Positions 1-7,162 of a stretch of 30,892 bases of DNA are shown here, piece after piece; positions within the stretch are counted from its first letter, which is position 1; the number at the start of each line of letters is the position of its first letter. The stretch comes from an uncultured Oscillibacter sp. (GTDB lineage Bacteria > Bacillota > Clostridia > Oscillospirales > Oscillospiraceae). Location of the stretch: assembly GCA_910588005.1 (NCBI GenBank), contig CAJUQM010000033.1:1-30892 (forward strand). Direction: 5' to 3'. The notes under the pieces were generated by a model. It was not told where the DNA came from. It did not search any database and saw nothing but the letters and a program-made list of their open reading frames with translations. The position numbers and the translations under genes are program-made.

Positions 1-22
1 AAATAGGTGGTGCCAACATCTA

Positions 23-56
23 GAGACACATCCTTTCGGGTGTGTCTCCTTTTTTG
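23..56 (+). terminator. Intrinsic terminator of a gene upstream of the window
   Basis: The arms GAGACACA and TGTGTCTC are perfectly complementary, CC/GG inside them extends the stem, the loop is TTTC, and a T-run follows. It ends a plus-strand transcript whose gene lies before the window start. Confidence 0.85.
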
Positions 57-129
57 TTTCCGTTTTGTCTCCCTTTTGTGATGACTTCTTTCCTGCCTCT
101 TGCTAGTATATAGAAAAGGAGGACAGGCT

Positions 130-576
130 ATGAAGGGAAACGTAATTCTGTGGATACTTCTGCTTACCCTGGCTATGACGGCCTGCGGGCAGGACAGGGA
201 GGCAGCGCCGGAGGAACTGCTGCCGGAGCCGGAGATCCAGGAGCCGGAGCAGTGTGAGGAGTCCCTGCGGGAGTCCCGGCGGATTATGTCCGAGGAGGCG
301 CTGGAGTATACCAACCGAGGGGAGAACAGCAACGGCTTTGTTTTGATGGAACGGGAGGAAGACGGAGTGCCTTTTCTGGAGTTCATCCGTTTGGATACCC
401 CGGATTTCTCCCTGCGGATCAATCAGGATCTGACGGAGGCGGTAGCGGTGTATCAGGGAGGACCATGTCGCTGGAACGAGTGGAGACGCCCAATGGAGCG
501 CTCTATGACTGGTACGTCTCGGCAGGCTATAGCGGGTTGGTGTCGGGGTACAGTATGCCATTCTGGGTGGATCTAA
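130..576 (+). CDS. Frameshifted lipoprotein, N-terminal part
   Basis: The ATG at 130 follows the ribosome binding site AAAGGAGGA. The product begins with a short lipoprotein signal: two Lys/Asn-type residues, a Leu/Ile-rich core, then the lipobox M-T-A-C with Cys19 as the lipidation site. An acidic Pro/Glu-rich linker follows, so the protein should sit on the outer face of the membrane. From about base 457 to the stop at 576 the reading frame looks non-native (Arg/Trp-rich), while the frame starting at 465 continues with a natural-looking protein. Restoring one base in the G-rich stretch 456-462 would join both parts into one protein of about 307 residues. I do not recognise a function. Confidence 0.6.
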   Translation: MKGNVILWILLLTLAMTACGQDREAAPEELLPEPEIQEPEQCEESLRESRRIMSEEALEYTNRGENSNGFVLMEREEDGVPFLEFIRLDTPDFSLRINQDLTEAVAVYQGGPCRWNEWRRPMERSMTGTSRQAIAGWCRGTVCHSGWI

Positions 577-1052
577 CCGGAGATGGTCAGCCGGAGCTGG
601 TGTGGCTGCGGCACGGAAGCGGAACCGGCTTTCACGAGAGTGTCTGCACGGTCTACAACGTCACCGGAGAGGGGGAGATCATCCCCCTTGTGGAACCCTG
701 GGAGGAGATGGCCGCCTCCATCAGCGTGAGTCCCCAGGCTTGGGAGGACGGATATATCCACAGTCTTGTAACGGACAGCCAAGGACAGCTCCATACAGCG
801 TGGCAATGGGTACAGGAGGAGGTCTGGCAGGATTGCTGGTATTGGCCGGGGAAGAGCGGATGGACCAGTCTGGAGATCAACCAGGAGCGAGGAACATTAG
901 AGGCCGTCATGATGTTTGGCCTGGAGGTGCCGGATATGTTTGGGATATACATGGGCGAGCTGCGAACGGAGCTTAGCTATGACACGGAGCAGAGGGCCAT
1001 TGTCCGCTCTGGATCCATCGTGGTATCCGTGGATGAAAAGCTGGAACGATAG
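465..1052 (+). CDS. Frameshifted lipoprotein, C-terminal part (DxTGDGxPEL motif)
   Basis: This open frame of 195 codons is best read as the rest of the lipoprotein begun at 130. The ATG at 465 has a purine-rich stretch only two bases upstream, too close for normal initiation, so it is probably not an independent gene. The product carries D-L-T-G-D-G-Q-P-E-L near residue 36, an Asp-rich motif of the kind found in VCBS/FG-GAP-like extracellular proteins. It is followed by beta-strand-like, Trp-rich sequence with no membrane segment. A strong terminator sits seven bases after the stop. The joined protein is probably a surface lipoprotein of unknown role. A sequencing error is as likely as a true pseudogene. 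Confidence 0.6.
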   Translation: MSLERVETPNGALYDWYVSAGYSGLVSGYSMPFWVDLTGDGQPELVWLRHGSGTGFHESVCTVYNVTGEGEIIPLVEPWEEMAASISVSPQAWEDGYIHSLVTDSQGQLHTAWQWVQEEVWQDCWYWPGKSGWTSLEINQERGTLEAVMMFGLEVPDMFGIYMGELRTELSYDTEQRAIVRSGSIVVSVDEKLER

Positions 1053-1058
1053 AGAGGG

Positions 1059-1084
1059 AGCGTCCCCCAGGGGGCGCTTTTTTC
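1059..1084 (+). terminator. Intrinsic terminator after the lipoprotein
   Basis: AGCGTCCCC and GGGGGCGCT pair with one G-T wobble and are followed by TTTTTT. It starts seven bases after the stop at 1052. Confidence 0.85.
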
Positions 1085-1118
1085 TCCCTTTTCAAATGGG
1101 TGCTGCGGAAAGGCCCTG

Positions 1119-1279
1119 GAGTCTGTTTTAAAACCGTCAAAACGCCGTCTTAGAGCGCCTTTTTCCGCCGGGCCTGCGTTGATTTGACTTGAAATCCGCC
1201 GGGATTCCCGCGTCAAATCGCCTTGCCCGACAGAAAAATCTGTTCCAATCCGGCATTCCGCCGGTTTTAAAACAGACTC
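1119..1279. repeat. MITE-like element with 18-bp perfect terminal inverted repeats
   Basis: The left end GAGTCTGTTTTAAAACCG (1119-1136) is the exact reverse complement of the right end CGGTTTTAAAACAGACTC (1262-1279). The 161-bp unit carries an inner inverted repeat, GATTTGAC / GTCAAATC, around 1181-1219. No transposase is encoded. I see no clear target-site duplication at the edges. Size, perfect ends and lack of coding capacity fit a non-autonomous miniature transposable element, or a dispersed structured repeat. Confidence 0.75.
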
Positions 1280-1595
1280 TAATATTACTTTTTTGTAATG
1301 TGTTATCTTTTCCAATTCTTCCTCAGGCCTCTAATCTCGTTGTATATCCCTGTGAATGCAGCAGTGGGTACCATAAAGATTCTTTAATTCTGCCAGTGGC
1401 ACCTTCTTTTTACCGCTTATGTTAATATTACGCAGAGATACAATATATCTTTTCATATTCAATAGAACTCTTTCAAGTTCCGATTTGCCGGGCGAATTGC
1501 AACACTGGAATCGTGCCTATCAATGCGCCTTTGCAAAAACGGACGAAACTGTAATCTGGCAGCAATTTTTTCAAAGGAGACCCTTTTCGGCTCTC
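1280..1595. other. AT-richer intergenic stretch, no supported gene
   Basis: This stretch is visibly lower in G+C than its neighbours. It holds only short open frames, including a 41-codon minus-strand frame (1331-1456) without a good ribosome binding site. It may be decayed or foreign DNA next to the MITE-like element. The first real signal after it is the padR promoter. Confidence 0.5.
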
Positions 1596-1624
1596 TTGAC
1601 AAGCATCGATTATCTATGTATACT
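1596..1624 (+). promoter_or_regulatory. Sigma-A-type promoter of the padR operon
   Basis: A perfect -35 TTGACA (1596-1601) and a -10 TATACT (1619-1624) are separated by 17 bp. The start codon is at 1663. Confidence 0.85.
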
Positions 1625-1642
1625 AAGCATAGACGATCGATG
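1604..1642. promoter_or_regulatory. Palindromic operator over the -10 box, probably PadR autoregulation
   Basis: The sequence is an ordered double palindrome. CATCGAT (1604-1610) pairs with ATCGATG (1636-1642), and inside them CTATG (1614-1618) pairs with CATAG (1628-1632) around a 9-bp centre that contains the -10 box. PadR-family regulators commonly bind dyads in their own promoters. A protein bound here would block RNA polymerase. Confidence 0.7.
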
Positions 1643-1662
1643 TATTGGGAGGAGGGGCCGTC

Positions 1663-1998
1663 ATGAAGATTGACAAGAGCCTGATGAGCGGCAGTACCAT
1701 GATGTTGATTCTGTCTCTGCTGGCAAAGGAGGAGATGTACGGCTACCAGATGATCACGGAGCTGGCCCGTCGGTCCAACAAGACGTTTGAATTGAAGGAG
1801 GGGACGCTGTATCCCATACTCCACGGCCTGGAGGCAGAGCGGCTGGTGTCTGTGCGGGAAAAGAAGGCCGACGGCCGGGTGCGGAAATATTACCGTATCA
1901 CGAAGAAGGGATTAAAGACCCTGGACACCAAAAAAGAGGAGTGGGGCGTGTTTACGGAGCAGGTCAACGCCGTAATCCACGGCGCGTCCCTGGCGTGA
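1663..1998 (+). CDS. PadR family transcriptional regulator
   Basis: This 111-residue protein is the small, single-domain PadR type: a winged helix plus a short C-terminal dimerisation helix. Recognisable features are the N-terminal segment ending in M-Y-G-Y-Q-M-I, the recognition region E-G-T-L-Y-P-I-L-H-G-L-E, and the wing K-A-D-G-R-V-R-K-Y-Y-R-I-T-K-K-G. The ATG at 1663 is chosen because GGGAGGAGGGG lies just upstream; an in-frame TTG at 1645 overlaps that site. It is the first gene of a three-gene run with two membrane proteins, the usual setting in which PadR represses its own operon until a cell-envelope signal or drug is sensed. The palindrome on the promoter supports autorepression. 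The inducer is unknown. Confidence 0.92.
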   Translation: MKIDKSLMSGSTMMLILSLLAKEEMYGYQMITELARRSNKTFELKEGTLYPILHGLEAERLVSVREKKADGRVRKYYRITKKGLKTLDTKKEEWGVFTEQVNAVIHGASLA

Positions 1999-2009
1999 GG
2001 GCGACGGTT

Positions 2010-2762
2010 ATGCGGGATGATTTTCAGATCTGGGTGGACGCCGTGTGTGAACAGGTTCGCTTCTGGCCGGACCGGAAGGGCATAGAAAAGGAGCTGCGCG
2101 TCCACTATGAGGACCGCTGCCGGGATTTGGAGCGGCTACACTACGAGCGGCCATTGGCGGCACAGAGGTCCCTTGAGGCCATGGGGAACGCACAGGAGGT
2201 GGGTCGGGCGCTGGACAGGGTACATAAGCCCTGGTTGGGCTGGCTGTGGGAGGTAAGCCGGTGCCTTGCCCTTGCCTTGACCGTACTGGCGCTGTCGGCC
2301 AACTTCCTCACCATAGGCTTGCCGACACTGGCGGAACGCACCAGGGGGGAGCTGGCCTGGGAGGAGCCGCCGGAATCGGCATCCAGAGTGGAACTGGAAC
2401 ACGCCACCATTTGGGCGGCGCCGGGAGATCTGAGGGAGCAGGACGGAAAGACGGTGGCGGAGGTCCGGCTGTGGATCAAAATGCGGGATCCGCTGGCGGC
2501 GAACGGCGGCGTGGGAACCCTGTTTTTTACCTGGAGAGACGACAAGGGGGAGCTGTCCCGATGGGAATTTGACAGTTTCTCCCGAACCGGGCCGGAGAGC
2601 CGCTATTGGACCTACAACGCCGAAGCGTCTTCCACCGGCTGGACTCGTTTCCGGCAAACGGTGAAGCTGGTATTGGACGGCCCTCCCCGCTGGGCGGAGG
2701 CCTCCTATCCCCTCTCCGGCGGGGACTGGACTTTGCAGGTGAAATGGGAGGAGGCGCTATGA
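2010..2762 (+). CDS. HAAS-domain-like single-pass membrane protein in PadR operon
   Basis: The protein has 250 residues. The first 70 or so form a charged helical region (F-W-P-D-R-K-G-I-E-K-E-L, then a stretch with Y-E-D-R and A-M-G-N-A-Q-E-V-G) that resembles the HAAS/permease-prefix helical domain often encoded right after PadR genes. One hydrophobic segment near residues 85-105 spans the membrane. The remaining 145 residues look like an extracellular beta-rich domain. The start at 2010 lies 12 bases after the padR stop, with GTGAGGG before it. The stop overlaps the next ATG, so translation is coupled. In known PadR-HAAS pairs the membrane protein is thought to transmit an envelope signal; here that is inference. 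Confidence 0.75.
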   Translation: MRDDFQIWVDAVCEQVRFWPDRKGIEKELRVHYEDRCRDLERLHYERPLAAQRSLEAMGNAQEVGRALDRVHKPWLGWLWEVSRCLALALTVLALSANFLTIGLPTLAERTRGELAWEEPPESASRVELEHATIWAAPGDLREQDGKTVAEVRLWIKMRDPLAANGGVGTLFFTWRDDKGELSRWEFDSFSRTGPESRYWTYNAEASSTGWTRFRQTVKLVLDGPPRWAEASYPLSGGDWTLQVKWEEAL

Positions 2763-3496
2763 GGCTGACACGGGGGCAGCAGACGGTCCGGAATTTGATT
2801 CTGTGCGTCCTGCTGGGGACGCTGTCCTATACCGCGCTGGGCTTTCCGCCCTATACCGTCCAGGGGATGCTGGACCGGGTGGAGCGGCAGTATCTCCTCT
2901 CCGGTTTGGAGCCGCTTTTGGTAAAGCGGAACTCCCTGCGTTACAGCAACGACTTTTTTAGTTGGCACACCACCTCTGTGCTGGCCCGTACCGGAGACAC
3001 CTATGTCTATGCAAGCTGGAGCCGCCATTTTTTAGAGGTCTGGCCGGAGTATGGCCGGAATCTGAATATGGGCCGGGATGCTCTCTGCACGGCAATTGAC
3101 GGAACCTTGTACGTGGCAGGACCTTTTGAGAATGCGGCGTCTGCCGCAGTGGAGATCACGGTGGAGCGGACTACTCAGGTTTGCGACCCTGAGACAGAGG
3201 AGTACACAACTGCCCTCGGGGAACAAAGGACCTACTCCTATCCGGGGATAAAGGTAAATAACGGGATCTTCTCCTTCCGCTATCGGGAGGAGGGGGAGAG
3301 CTGGCTTGATGAGTCCAGCCTGTCCTCGACTTCGAGGGAATGGTATCGCGAATATCTAAAGGGAAGTACCGGGGGCGGCTACTCGATCATCCACGCGGAC
3401 CTCCCGGTGAAGGTGACGCTGTACGACGGGGACGGGGGGGTCCTGGAGATTCTGGCGCTGACCATTGATAATTACGAGCTTGACAGCAGATGGTAA
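2759..3496 (+). CDS. Membrane-anchored protein of unknown function, PadR operon
   Basis: This 245-residue protein has an N-terminal hydrophobic segment (about residues 12-30), either a signal anchor or an uncleaved signal. It is followed by a soluble domain with many aromatic residues and no motif I recognise. Its ATG overlaps the stop of the preceding gene (ATGA), and its own stop runs straight into a strong terminator. It is therefore the last gene of the padR operon and should share its envelope-related role. The outer-domain style (beta-rich, Tyr/Trp-rich) resembles that of its upstream neighbour. A common complex is possible but unproven. Confidence 0.7.
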   Translation: MRLTRGQQTVRNLILCVLLGTLSYTALGFPPYTVQGMLDRVERQYLLSGLEPLLVKRNSLRYSNDFFSWHTTSVLARTGDTYVYASWSRHFLEVWPEYGRNLNMGRDALCTAIDGTLYVAGPFENAASAAVEITVERTTQVCDPETEEYTTALGEQRTYSYPGIKVNNGIFSFRYREEGESWLDESSLSSTSREWYREYLKGSTGGGYSIIHADLPVKVTLYDGDGGVLEILALTIDNYELDSRW

Positions 3497-3530
3497 AAAG
3501 AGGACGGGATCTGAGATCCCGTCCTCTTTT
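3496..3530. terminator. Bidirectional terminator between convergent operons
   Basis: A perfect 16-bp stem (AAAAGAGGACGGGATC and its complement) encloses the loop TGA. Runs of A and T at the ends serve both the padR operon (+) and the oad operon (-). Confidence 0.92.
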
Positions 3531-3541
3531 ATCAGATTGGA

Positions 3542-5005
3542 TCAGCCTTTAAATTCCACATACAGCTCCCGCACCGCATTGGGATCTGCCGGGGCTTTAG
3601 GGGCCGCCGCAGGAGCGGCAGGCACCGCCTGCGGTTCGTCATGGGGGCCGTCCCGCCAGGCCAGGAACTTGGGCGCCACTTGGGGAAACAGGGCCAGGGA
3701 GAGCACGTCCTCGTCGCTCTTGGCGGTATCCTTGAACTCCTCCCGGTATTTCTCCACCTCCGGTTCCAGCAGATCTGCCGGACGGCAGGTGATCACGTCC
3801 TCGGGCTTGATGCCGGCCAGGGCACGAACCTCCTCGTTGACCTCGCCGGGGACCTGACCGTACTCGCCCTTCAAAAGGCCCTTGGACTCCTTGGGGAAGG
3901 TTTTGTACTTGCCCACCACCACGTTCATAACGGCCTGAGTGCCCACAATCTGGCTGGTGGGAGTCACCAGCGGAGGATAGCCGAAGTCCTTGCGGACACG
4001 GGGGATCTCCGCCAGCACGTCGTAGTACTTCTCCTCCTTATTGGCCTGCTTCAGCTGGGAGATCAAATTGCTGAGCATTCCGCCGGGCACCTGATAGAGG
4101 AGGGTGTTGGTATCCACGTTCAGCACCTTGGGGTCCAGACTGCCCTGCTCTTTCAGCTTTTGGGCCACCTTGCGGAAGTGGGCCGCAGCCTGGCTCATCT
4201 TGGTCAGATCCAGCCCGGTGTCCCGCTCCGTGCCCTGGAGGGTGGCCACCAGGGATTCTGTGGCGGGCTGGGCGGTGCCGTTGGCCAGAGGGCTTAGAGC
4301 GGTATCCACGATGTCCACACCAGCGTAGGCGGCCATGAGATATACCATATCGCCGGTGCCGGTGGTGTTGTGGGTATGCAGGTGGATGGGGATGGAGACG
4401 GTCTCCTTCAGCTTTTTCACCAGGGAGTAGGCGTCCATAGGCAGCAGGAGGTTTGCCATGTCTTTGACGCAGATCACGTCCGCGCCCATCTGCTCCAGCT
4501 CCTTGGCCAGCTTTACGAAGTACTCCTCACTGTGGATGGGAGAGATGGTGTAGCTGAGGGTGGCCTCAACCATGCCGCCGTATTTCTTGGTGGACTTGAT
4601 GGCCTGCTCCAGATTCCGCACATCGTTCAGAGCGTCAAAAATCCGGATGATGTCGATGCCGTTCTCAATGGACTTGCGGCAGAAGGCGTCCACCACGTCG
4701 TCAGCGTAGTGCTTATAGCCTAAAATGTTCTGACCCCGGAACAGCATCTGGAGCTTGGTGTTGGGCAGGGCCTTACGGAGCTTGCGCAGGCGCTCCCAGG
4801 GGTCTTCATTGAGGAAGCGCATGCAGGAGTCAAACGTTGCGCCGCCCCAGCACTCCAACGACCAGTAGCCGATGGAGTCCAGCACCTCGCAGGCGGGGAG
4901 CATATCCTCCACCCGCATCCGGGTGGCCGCCTGGGACTGGTGGGCATCCCGGAGAATGGTGTCGGTGATATACAGGGGCTTCTTAGAGAGAAATTCCATA
5001 GCCAT
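3542..5005 (-). CDS. oadA: Oxaloacetate decarboxylase alpha subunit (carboxyltransferase)
   Basis: This subunit moves the carboxyl group from oxaloacetate to biotin, releasing pyruvate, on the cytoplasmic side of a Na+-pumping complex. Its 487 residues contain the carboxyltransferase barrel: I-T-D-T-I-L-R-D-A-H-Q-S near residue 13 (metal Asp17), the probable carbamylated Lys181 in V-I-C-V-K-D-M-A, and metal His208/His210 in H-L-H-T-H-N. A PYC/OADA conserved domain follows. It ends in a short Ala/Pro stretch and has no biotinyl domain, shorter than the roughly 590-residue Klebsiella type. The biotin therefore sits on the separate carrier encoded at 6302-6646. The ribosome binding site TAGGAGGTAA lies six bases before the ATG at 5005. 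Pyruvate carboxylase subunit B is the only close alternative, and the neighbouring oadB argues against it. Confidence 0.95.
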   Translation of the reverse strand: MAMEFLSKKPLYITDTILRDAHQSQAATRMRVEDMLPACEVLDSIGYWSLECWGGATFDSCMRFLNEDPWERLRKLRKALPNTKLQMLFRGQNILGYKHYADDVVDAFCRKSIENGIDIIRIFDALNDVRNLEQAIKSTKKYGGMVEATLSYTISPIHSEEYFVKLAKELEQMGADVICVKDMANLLLPMDAYSLVKKLKETVSIPIHLHTHNTTGTGDMVYLMAAYAGVDIVDTALSPLANGTAQPATESLVATLQGTERDTGLDLTKMSQAAAHFRKVAQKLKEQGSLDPKVLNVDTNTLLYQVPGGMLSNLISQLKQANKEEKYYDVLAEIPRVRKDFGYPPLVTPTSQIVGTQAVMNVVVGKYKTFPKESKGLLKGEYGQVPGEVNEEVRALAGIKPEDVITCRPADLLEPEVEKYREEFKDTAKSDEDVLSLALFPQVAPKFLAWRDGPHDEPQAVPAAPAAAPKAPADPNAVRELYVEFKG

Positions 5006-5020
5006 TTACGTTACCTCCTA

Positions 5021-6283
5021 TCAACCGAACAGGGAGATCATCACGCCCGCGGCAATGGCGGAGCCAATGACGCCTGCCACGTTGGGACCCATGGCGTGCA
5101 TCAAGAGGAAGTTGCCGGGGTTGGCCCTCTGACCCTCCATCTGGGAGACCCGGGCGGCCATGGGCACGGCGGAGACGCCGGCGGAGCCGATGAGGGGATT
5201 GATCTTCTCTTTCAGGAACAGGTTCATGATCTTGGCCAAAATTACGCCGCCGGCGGTGCCGAAGCCGAAGGCCACCACGCCCATGACCATGATGGCGATG
5301 GTCTGGAGGCTGAGGAAGGTCCGCCCGGTGGCGGTGCAGCCCACGGAGACGCCCAGGAAGATGGTGACGATGTTGATGAGTTCGTTCTGCACGGTCTTGC
5401 TGAGGCGCTCCACCACGCCGCACTCCTTAAAGAGGTTGCCCAGCATCAGGCAGGCGATCAGAGGAGCGGCGGAGGGCACCAGCAGCGCCACGAAAATAGC
5501 CACCATGATGGGGAAGATGATCTTCTCACGTTTAGAGACCTCCCGCAGGGGCTTCATGACGATCTTCCGCTCTGCCTCGGTGGTCAAAAGGCGCATAATG
5601 GGGGGCTGGATGACGGGCACCAGAGCCATGTAGCTGTATGCCGCCACGGCGATGGGACCCAGCAGCTCCGGGGCCAGCAGAGTGGAGACAAAGATGGCGG
5701 TGGGACCGTCCGCGCCGCCGATGATGCCGATGGAGCCGGCCTGGGCGGAGGTGAAGAGACCGGAGAAGCGGCAGCCCACGAAGGTGATGAAGATGCCCAG
5801 CTGGGCAGCGGCTCCCAGGAGAAGGCTTTTGGGGTTGGCGATCAGGGGGCCGAAGTCGGTCATGGCGCCCACGCCCATGAAGATCAGGCAGGGATAGATC
5901 CCCAGCTTCACGCCCAGGTACAGGATGTCCACAAGGCCCGGTGTAATGGACTGGCCTACCGTAGCCGTGGCCAGCACCGCGTCGGAGACCTTTGCGGCGG
6001 CCAGCTCATTGATGAGTTCCTGGGTGATTTCCGCGCCGCCGATCAGGTCCCAGTGAATATGTCCTCCGGCGAAGAAGATCTCGTGAAACATATTGGCGCC
6101 GGGGAGGTTGGTGATCAGCATGCCAAAGGCGATGGGCACCAGCAGCAGCGGCTCAAATTTCTTTACAATACCCAGGTACAGCAGGAAGCAGGCGATGACG
6201 AGCATAATCAGGCACTTCCAGTTGTCTCCCTGGGTAAACAGCGCGAAACCCGTGCTGTTTACAAAATCCAGAATAGCTTCCAT
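5021..6283 (-). CDS. oadB: Na+-transporting oxaloacetate decarboxylase beta subunit
   Basis: This integral membrane protein of 420 residues has many hydrophobic helices. It decarboxylates carboxybiotin and couples this to Na+ export. The family hallmark G-G-A-D-G-P-T-A-I-F is present; its Asp192 corresponds to the Na+-site Asp of the Klebsiella pump. The N-terminal third holds a long loop of about 45 residues after residue 62 (rich in Gly, His and Glu), which probably accounts for some of the length. The beta subunits of oxaloacetate, methylmalonyl-CoA and glutaconyl-CoA decarboxylases are very similar. The substrate is assigned from the neighbouring alpha subunit, which is of the oxaloacetate type. 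Sixteen bases separate it from oadA. Confidence 0.95.
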   Translation of the reverse strand: MEAILDFVNSTGFALFTQGDNWKCLIMLVIACFLLYLGIVKKFEPLLLVPIAFGMLITNLPGANMFHEIFFAGGHIHWDLIGGAEITQELINELAAAKVSDAVLATATVGQSITPGLVDILYLGVKLGIYPCLIFMGVGAMTDFGPLIANPKSLLLGAAAQLGIFITFVGCRFSGLFTSAQAGSIGIIGGADGPTAIFVSTLLAPELLGPIAVAAYSYMALVPVIQPPIMRLLTTEAERKIVMKPLREVSKREKIIFPIMVAIFVALLVPSAAPLIACLMLGNLFKECGVVERLSKTVQNELINIVTIFLGVSVGCTATGRTFLSLQTIAIMVMGVVAFGFGTAGGVILAKIMNLFLKEKINPLIGSAGVSAVPMAARVSQMEGQRANPGNFLLMHAMGPNVAGVIGSAIAAGVMISLFG

Positions 6284-6301
6284 ACGTTGCCCTCCAGCGC
6301 C

Positions 6302-6646
6302 TTACTGGATGACGCACAGCAGTGTGCCGGACTCCACTGTGGCGCCCTTGGAGGCATTGACGGAGGCAACGGTGCCGTCGCGGGGGCACATGATCTCGTT
6401 CTCCATCTTCATGGCCTCCAGAATCATCAGCACATCGCCCTTCTTCACGGCGGCGCCCTGGCTGACCTTCACGTCCAAAATGGTGCCGGGCATGGGGCTG
6501 GTGACCTGCTCGCCGCCGGCAGGAGCGGCCGCAGGGGCGGGAGCCGGGGCAGCGGCGGGTGCAGATGCGGCAGGTGCGGCGCCGGTCAGCTCTTCCAGCT
6601 GAATTTCATAGGCCGTACCGTTGACGGTGACTCTGTACTTTTTCAT
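6302..6646 (-). CDS. Biotin carboxyl carrier protein of the decarboxylase
   Basis: A 114-residue carrier that swings carboxybiotin from the carboxyltransferase to the membrane pump. Residues 1-20 form a short lead strand, residues 22-46 are a flexible Ala/Pro linker, and residues 47-114 form a biotinyl domain. The biotin-accepting Lys80 lies in E-A-M-K-M-E-N. This stand-alone arrangement matches MmdC/GcdC-type carriers of anaerobes and explains why the alpha subunit lacks a biotin domain. It lies between oadG and oadB with gaps of about 20 bases. No biotin ligase gene is in the window. Confidence 0.95.
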   Translation of the reverse strand: MKKYRVTVNGTAYEIQLEELTGAAPAASAPAAAPAPAPAAAPAGGEQVTSPMPGTILDVKVSQGAAVKKGDVLMILEAMKMENEIMCPRDGTVASVNASKGATVESGTLLCVIQ

Positions 6647-6667
6647 GTTGCTCTCTCCTTTTTCCTC

Positions 6668-6937
6668 TTACAGTTTTTTCATGGATACGATCCGGATGCC
6701 CGTGATGTCGGTGCCAAGCTCCTCCGCGATGGCGGCGGAGACGGCGGCCACCACTTCCTGACGGTTGGGTTCCGCGGCTGCGGCCGCGGGGGCTGCGACC
6801 GGAGCAGGCACAGCGGCTGCAGCCGCGTGGCCGCCCACGATTTTGCCCATGACCATGGTCAGGACGATGAGACAGATGAGTCCGAAGAAGACGGTGCCCA
6901 TGCCCATCAGGCAGACAAACAAGCTGGGATATTCCAT
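6668..6937 (-). CDS. oadG: Oxaloacetate decarboxylase gamma/delta subunit
   Basis: This 89-residue protein holds the complex together at the membrane. It has one N-terminal membrane helix (about residues 7-32), an Ala/Pro linker (38-56), and a small C-terminal helical part with E-V-V-A-A-V-S-A-A-I-A-E-E-L. This is the usual plan of OadG/MmdD subunits. I place the start at the ATG at 6937, where GGGAGGGAG precedes it; an open frame continues upstream to 7258 but would cross the promoter. It is the first gene of the operon. Confidence 0.88.
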   Translation of the reverse strand: MEYPSLFVCLMGMGTVFFGLICLIVLTMVMGKIVGGHAAAAAVPAPVAAPAAAAAEPNRQEVVAAVSAAIAEELGTDITGIRIVSMKKL

Positions 6938-6969
6938 ATACTCCCTCCCATAAAAATGATAGCATCCGT

Positions 6970-6998
6970 ATTGTACCAACTCCCGAGAGAAAAAACAA
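6970..6998 (-). promoter_or_regulatory. Promoter of the oad operon
   Basis: Read on the minus strand, the -35 is TTGTTT (6998-6993) and the -10 is TACAAT (6975-6970) with a 17-bp spacer. It lies 33 bases before the oadG start. Confidence 0.65.
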
Positions 6999-7008
6999 TG
7001 ACTTTCAC

Positions 7009-7027
7009 AAATTTTCATTAAAAATTT
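7009..7027. promoter_or_regulatory. Palindrome upstream of the oad promoter, possible operator
   Basis: AAATTTT and AAAATTT form a perfect 7-5-7 dyad about ten bases upstream of the oad -35 box, in the divergent region between oadG and sfsA. The position would suit an activator. The binding protein is unknown, and simple AT-richness could also explain it. Confidence 0.4.
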
Positions 7028-7074
7028 ATTCAAGAATTCTCCGAAAAAAACGATTGCTTTTCCATCAAACCGAC

Positions 7075-7103
7075 TCGACCGGGCAGGGAAATTATGGTAT
7101 GAT
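7075..7103 (+). promoter_or_regulatory. Probable sfsA promoter
   Basis: TCGACC (7075-7080), a 17-bp spacer and TATGAT (7098-7103). The -35 is imperfect and the -10 is good. It lies 59 bases before the sfsA start. Confidence 0.5.
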
Positions 7104-7162
7104 AAAAACAACCGGGTTTTCCCTGACGGGCAGGGGAGCGCCGTCGGAAAGGAGAGTTTGCC

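Noticed and set aside
1331..1456. 41-codon minus-strand frame in the AT-richer gap
   Set aside because: Weak ribosome binding site and no recognisable family; too short to support.
4940..7021. 693-codon plus-strand frame opposite the oad operon
   Set aside because: Composition is His/Gly/Gln-rich and it covers four well-supported minus-strand genes.
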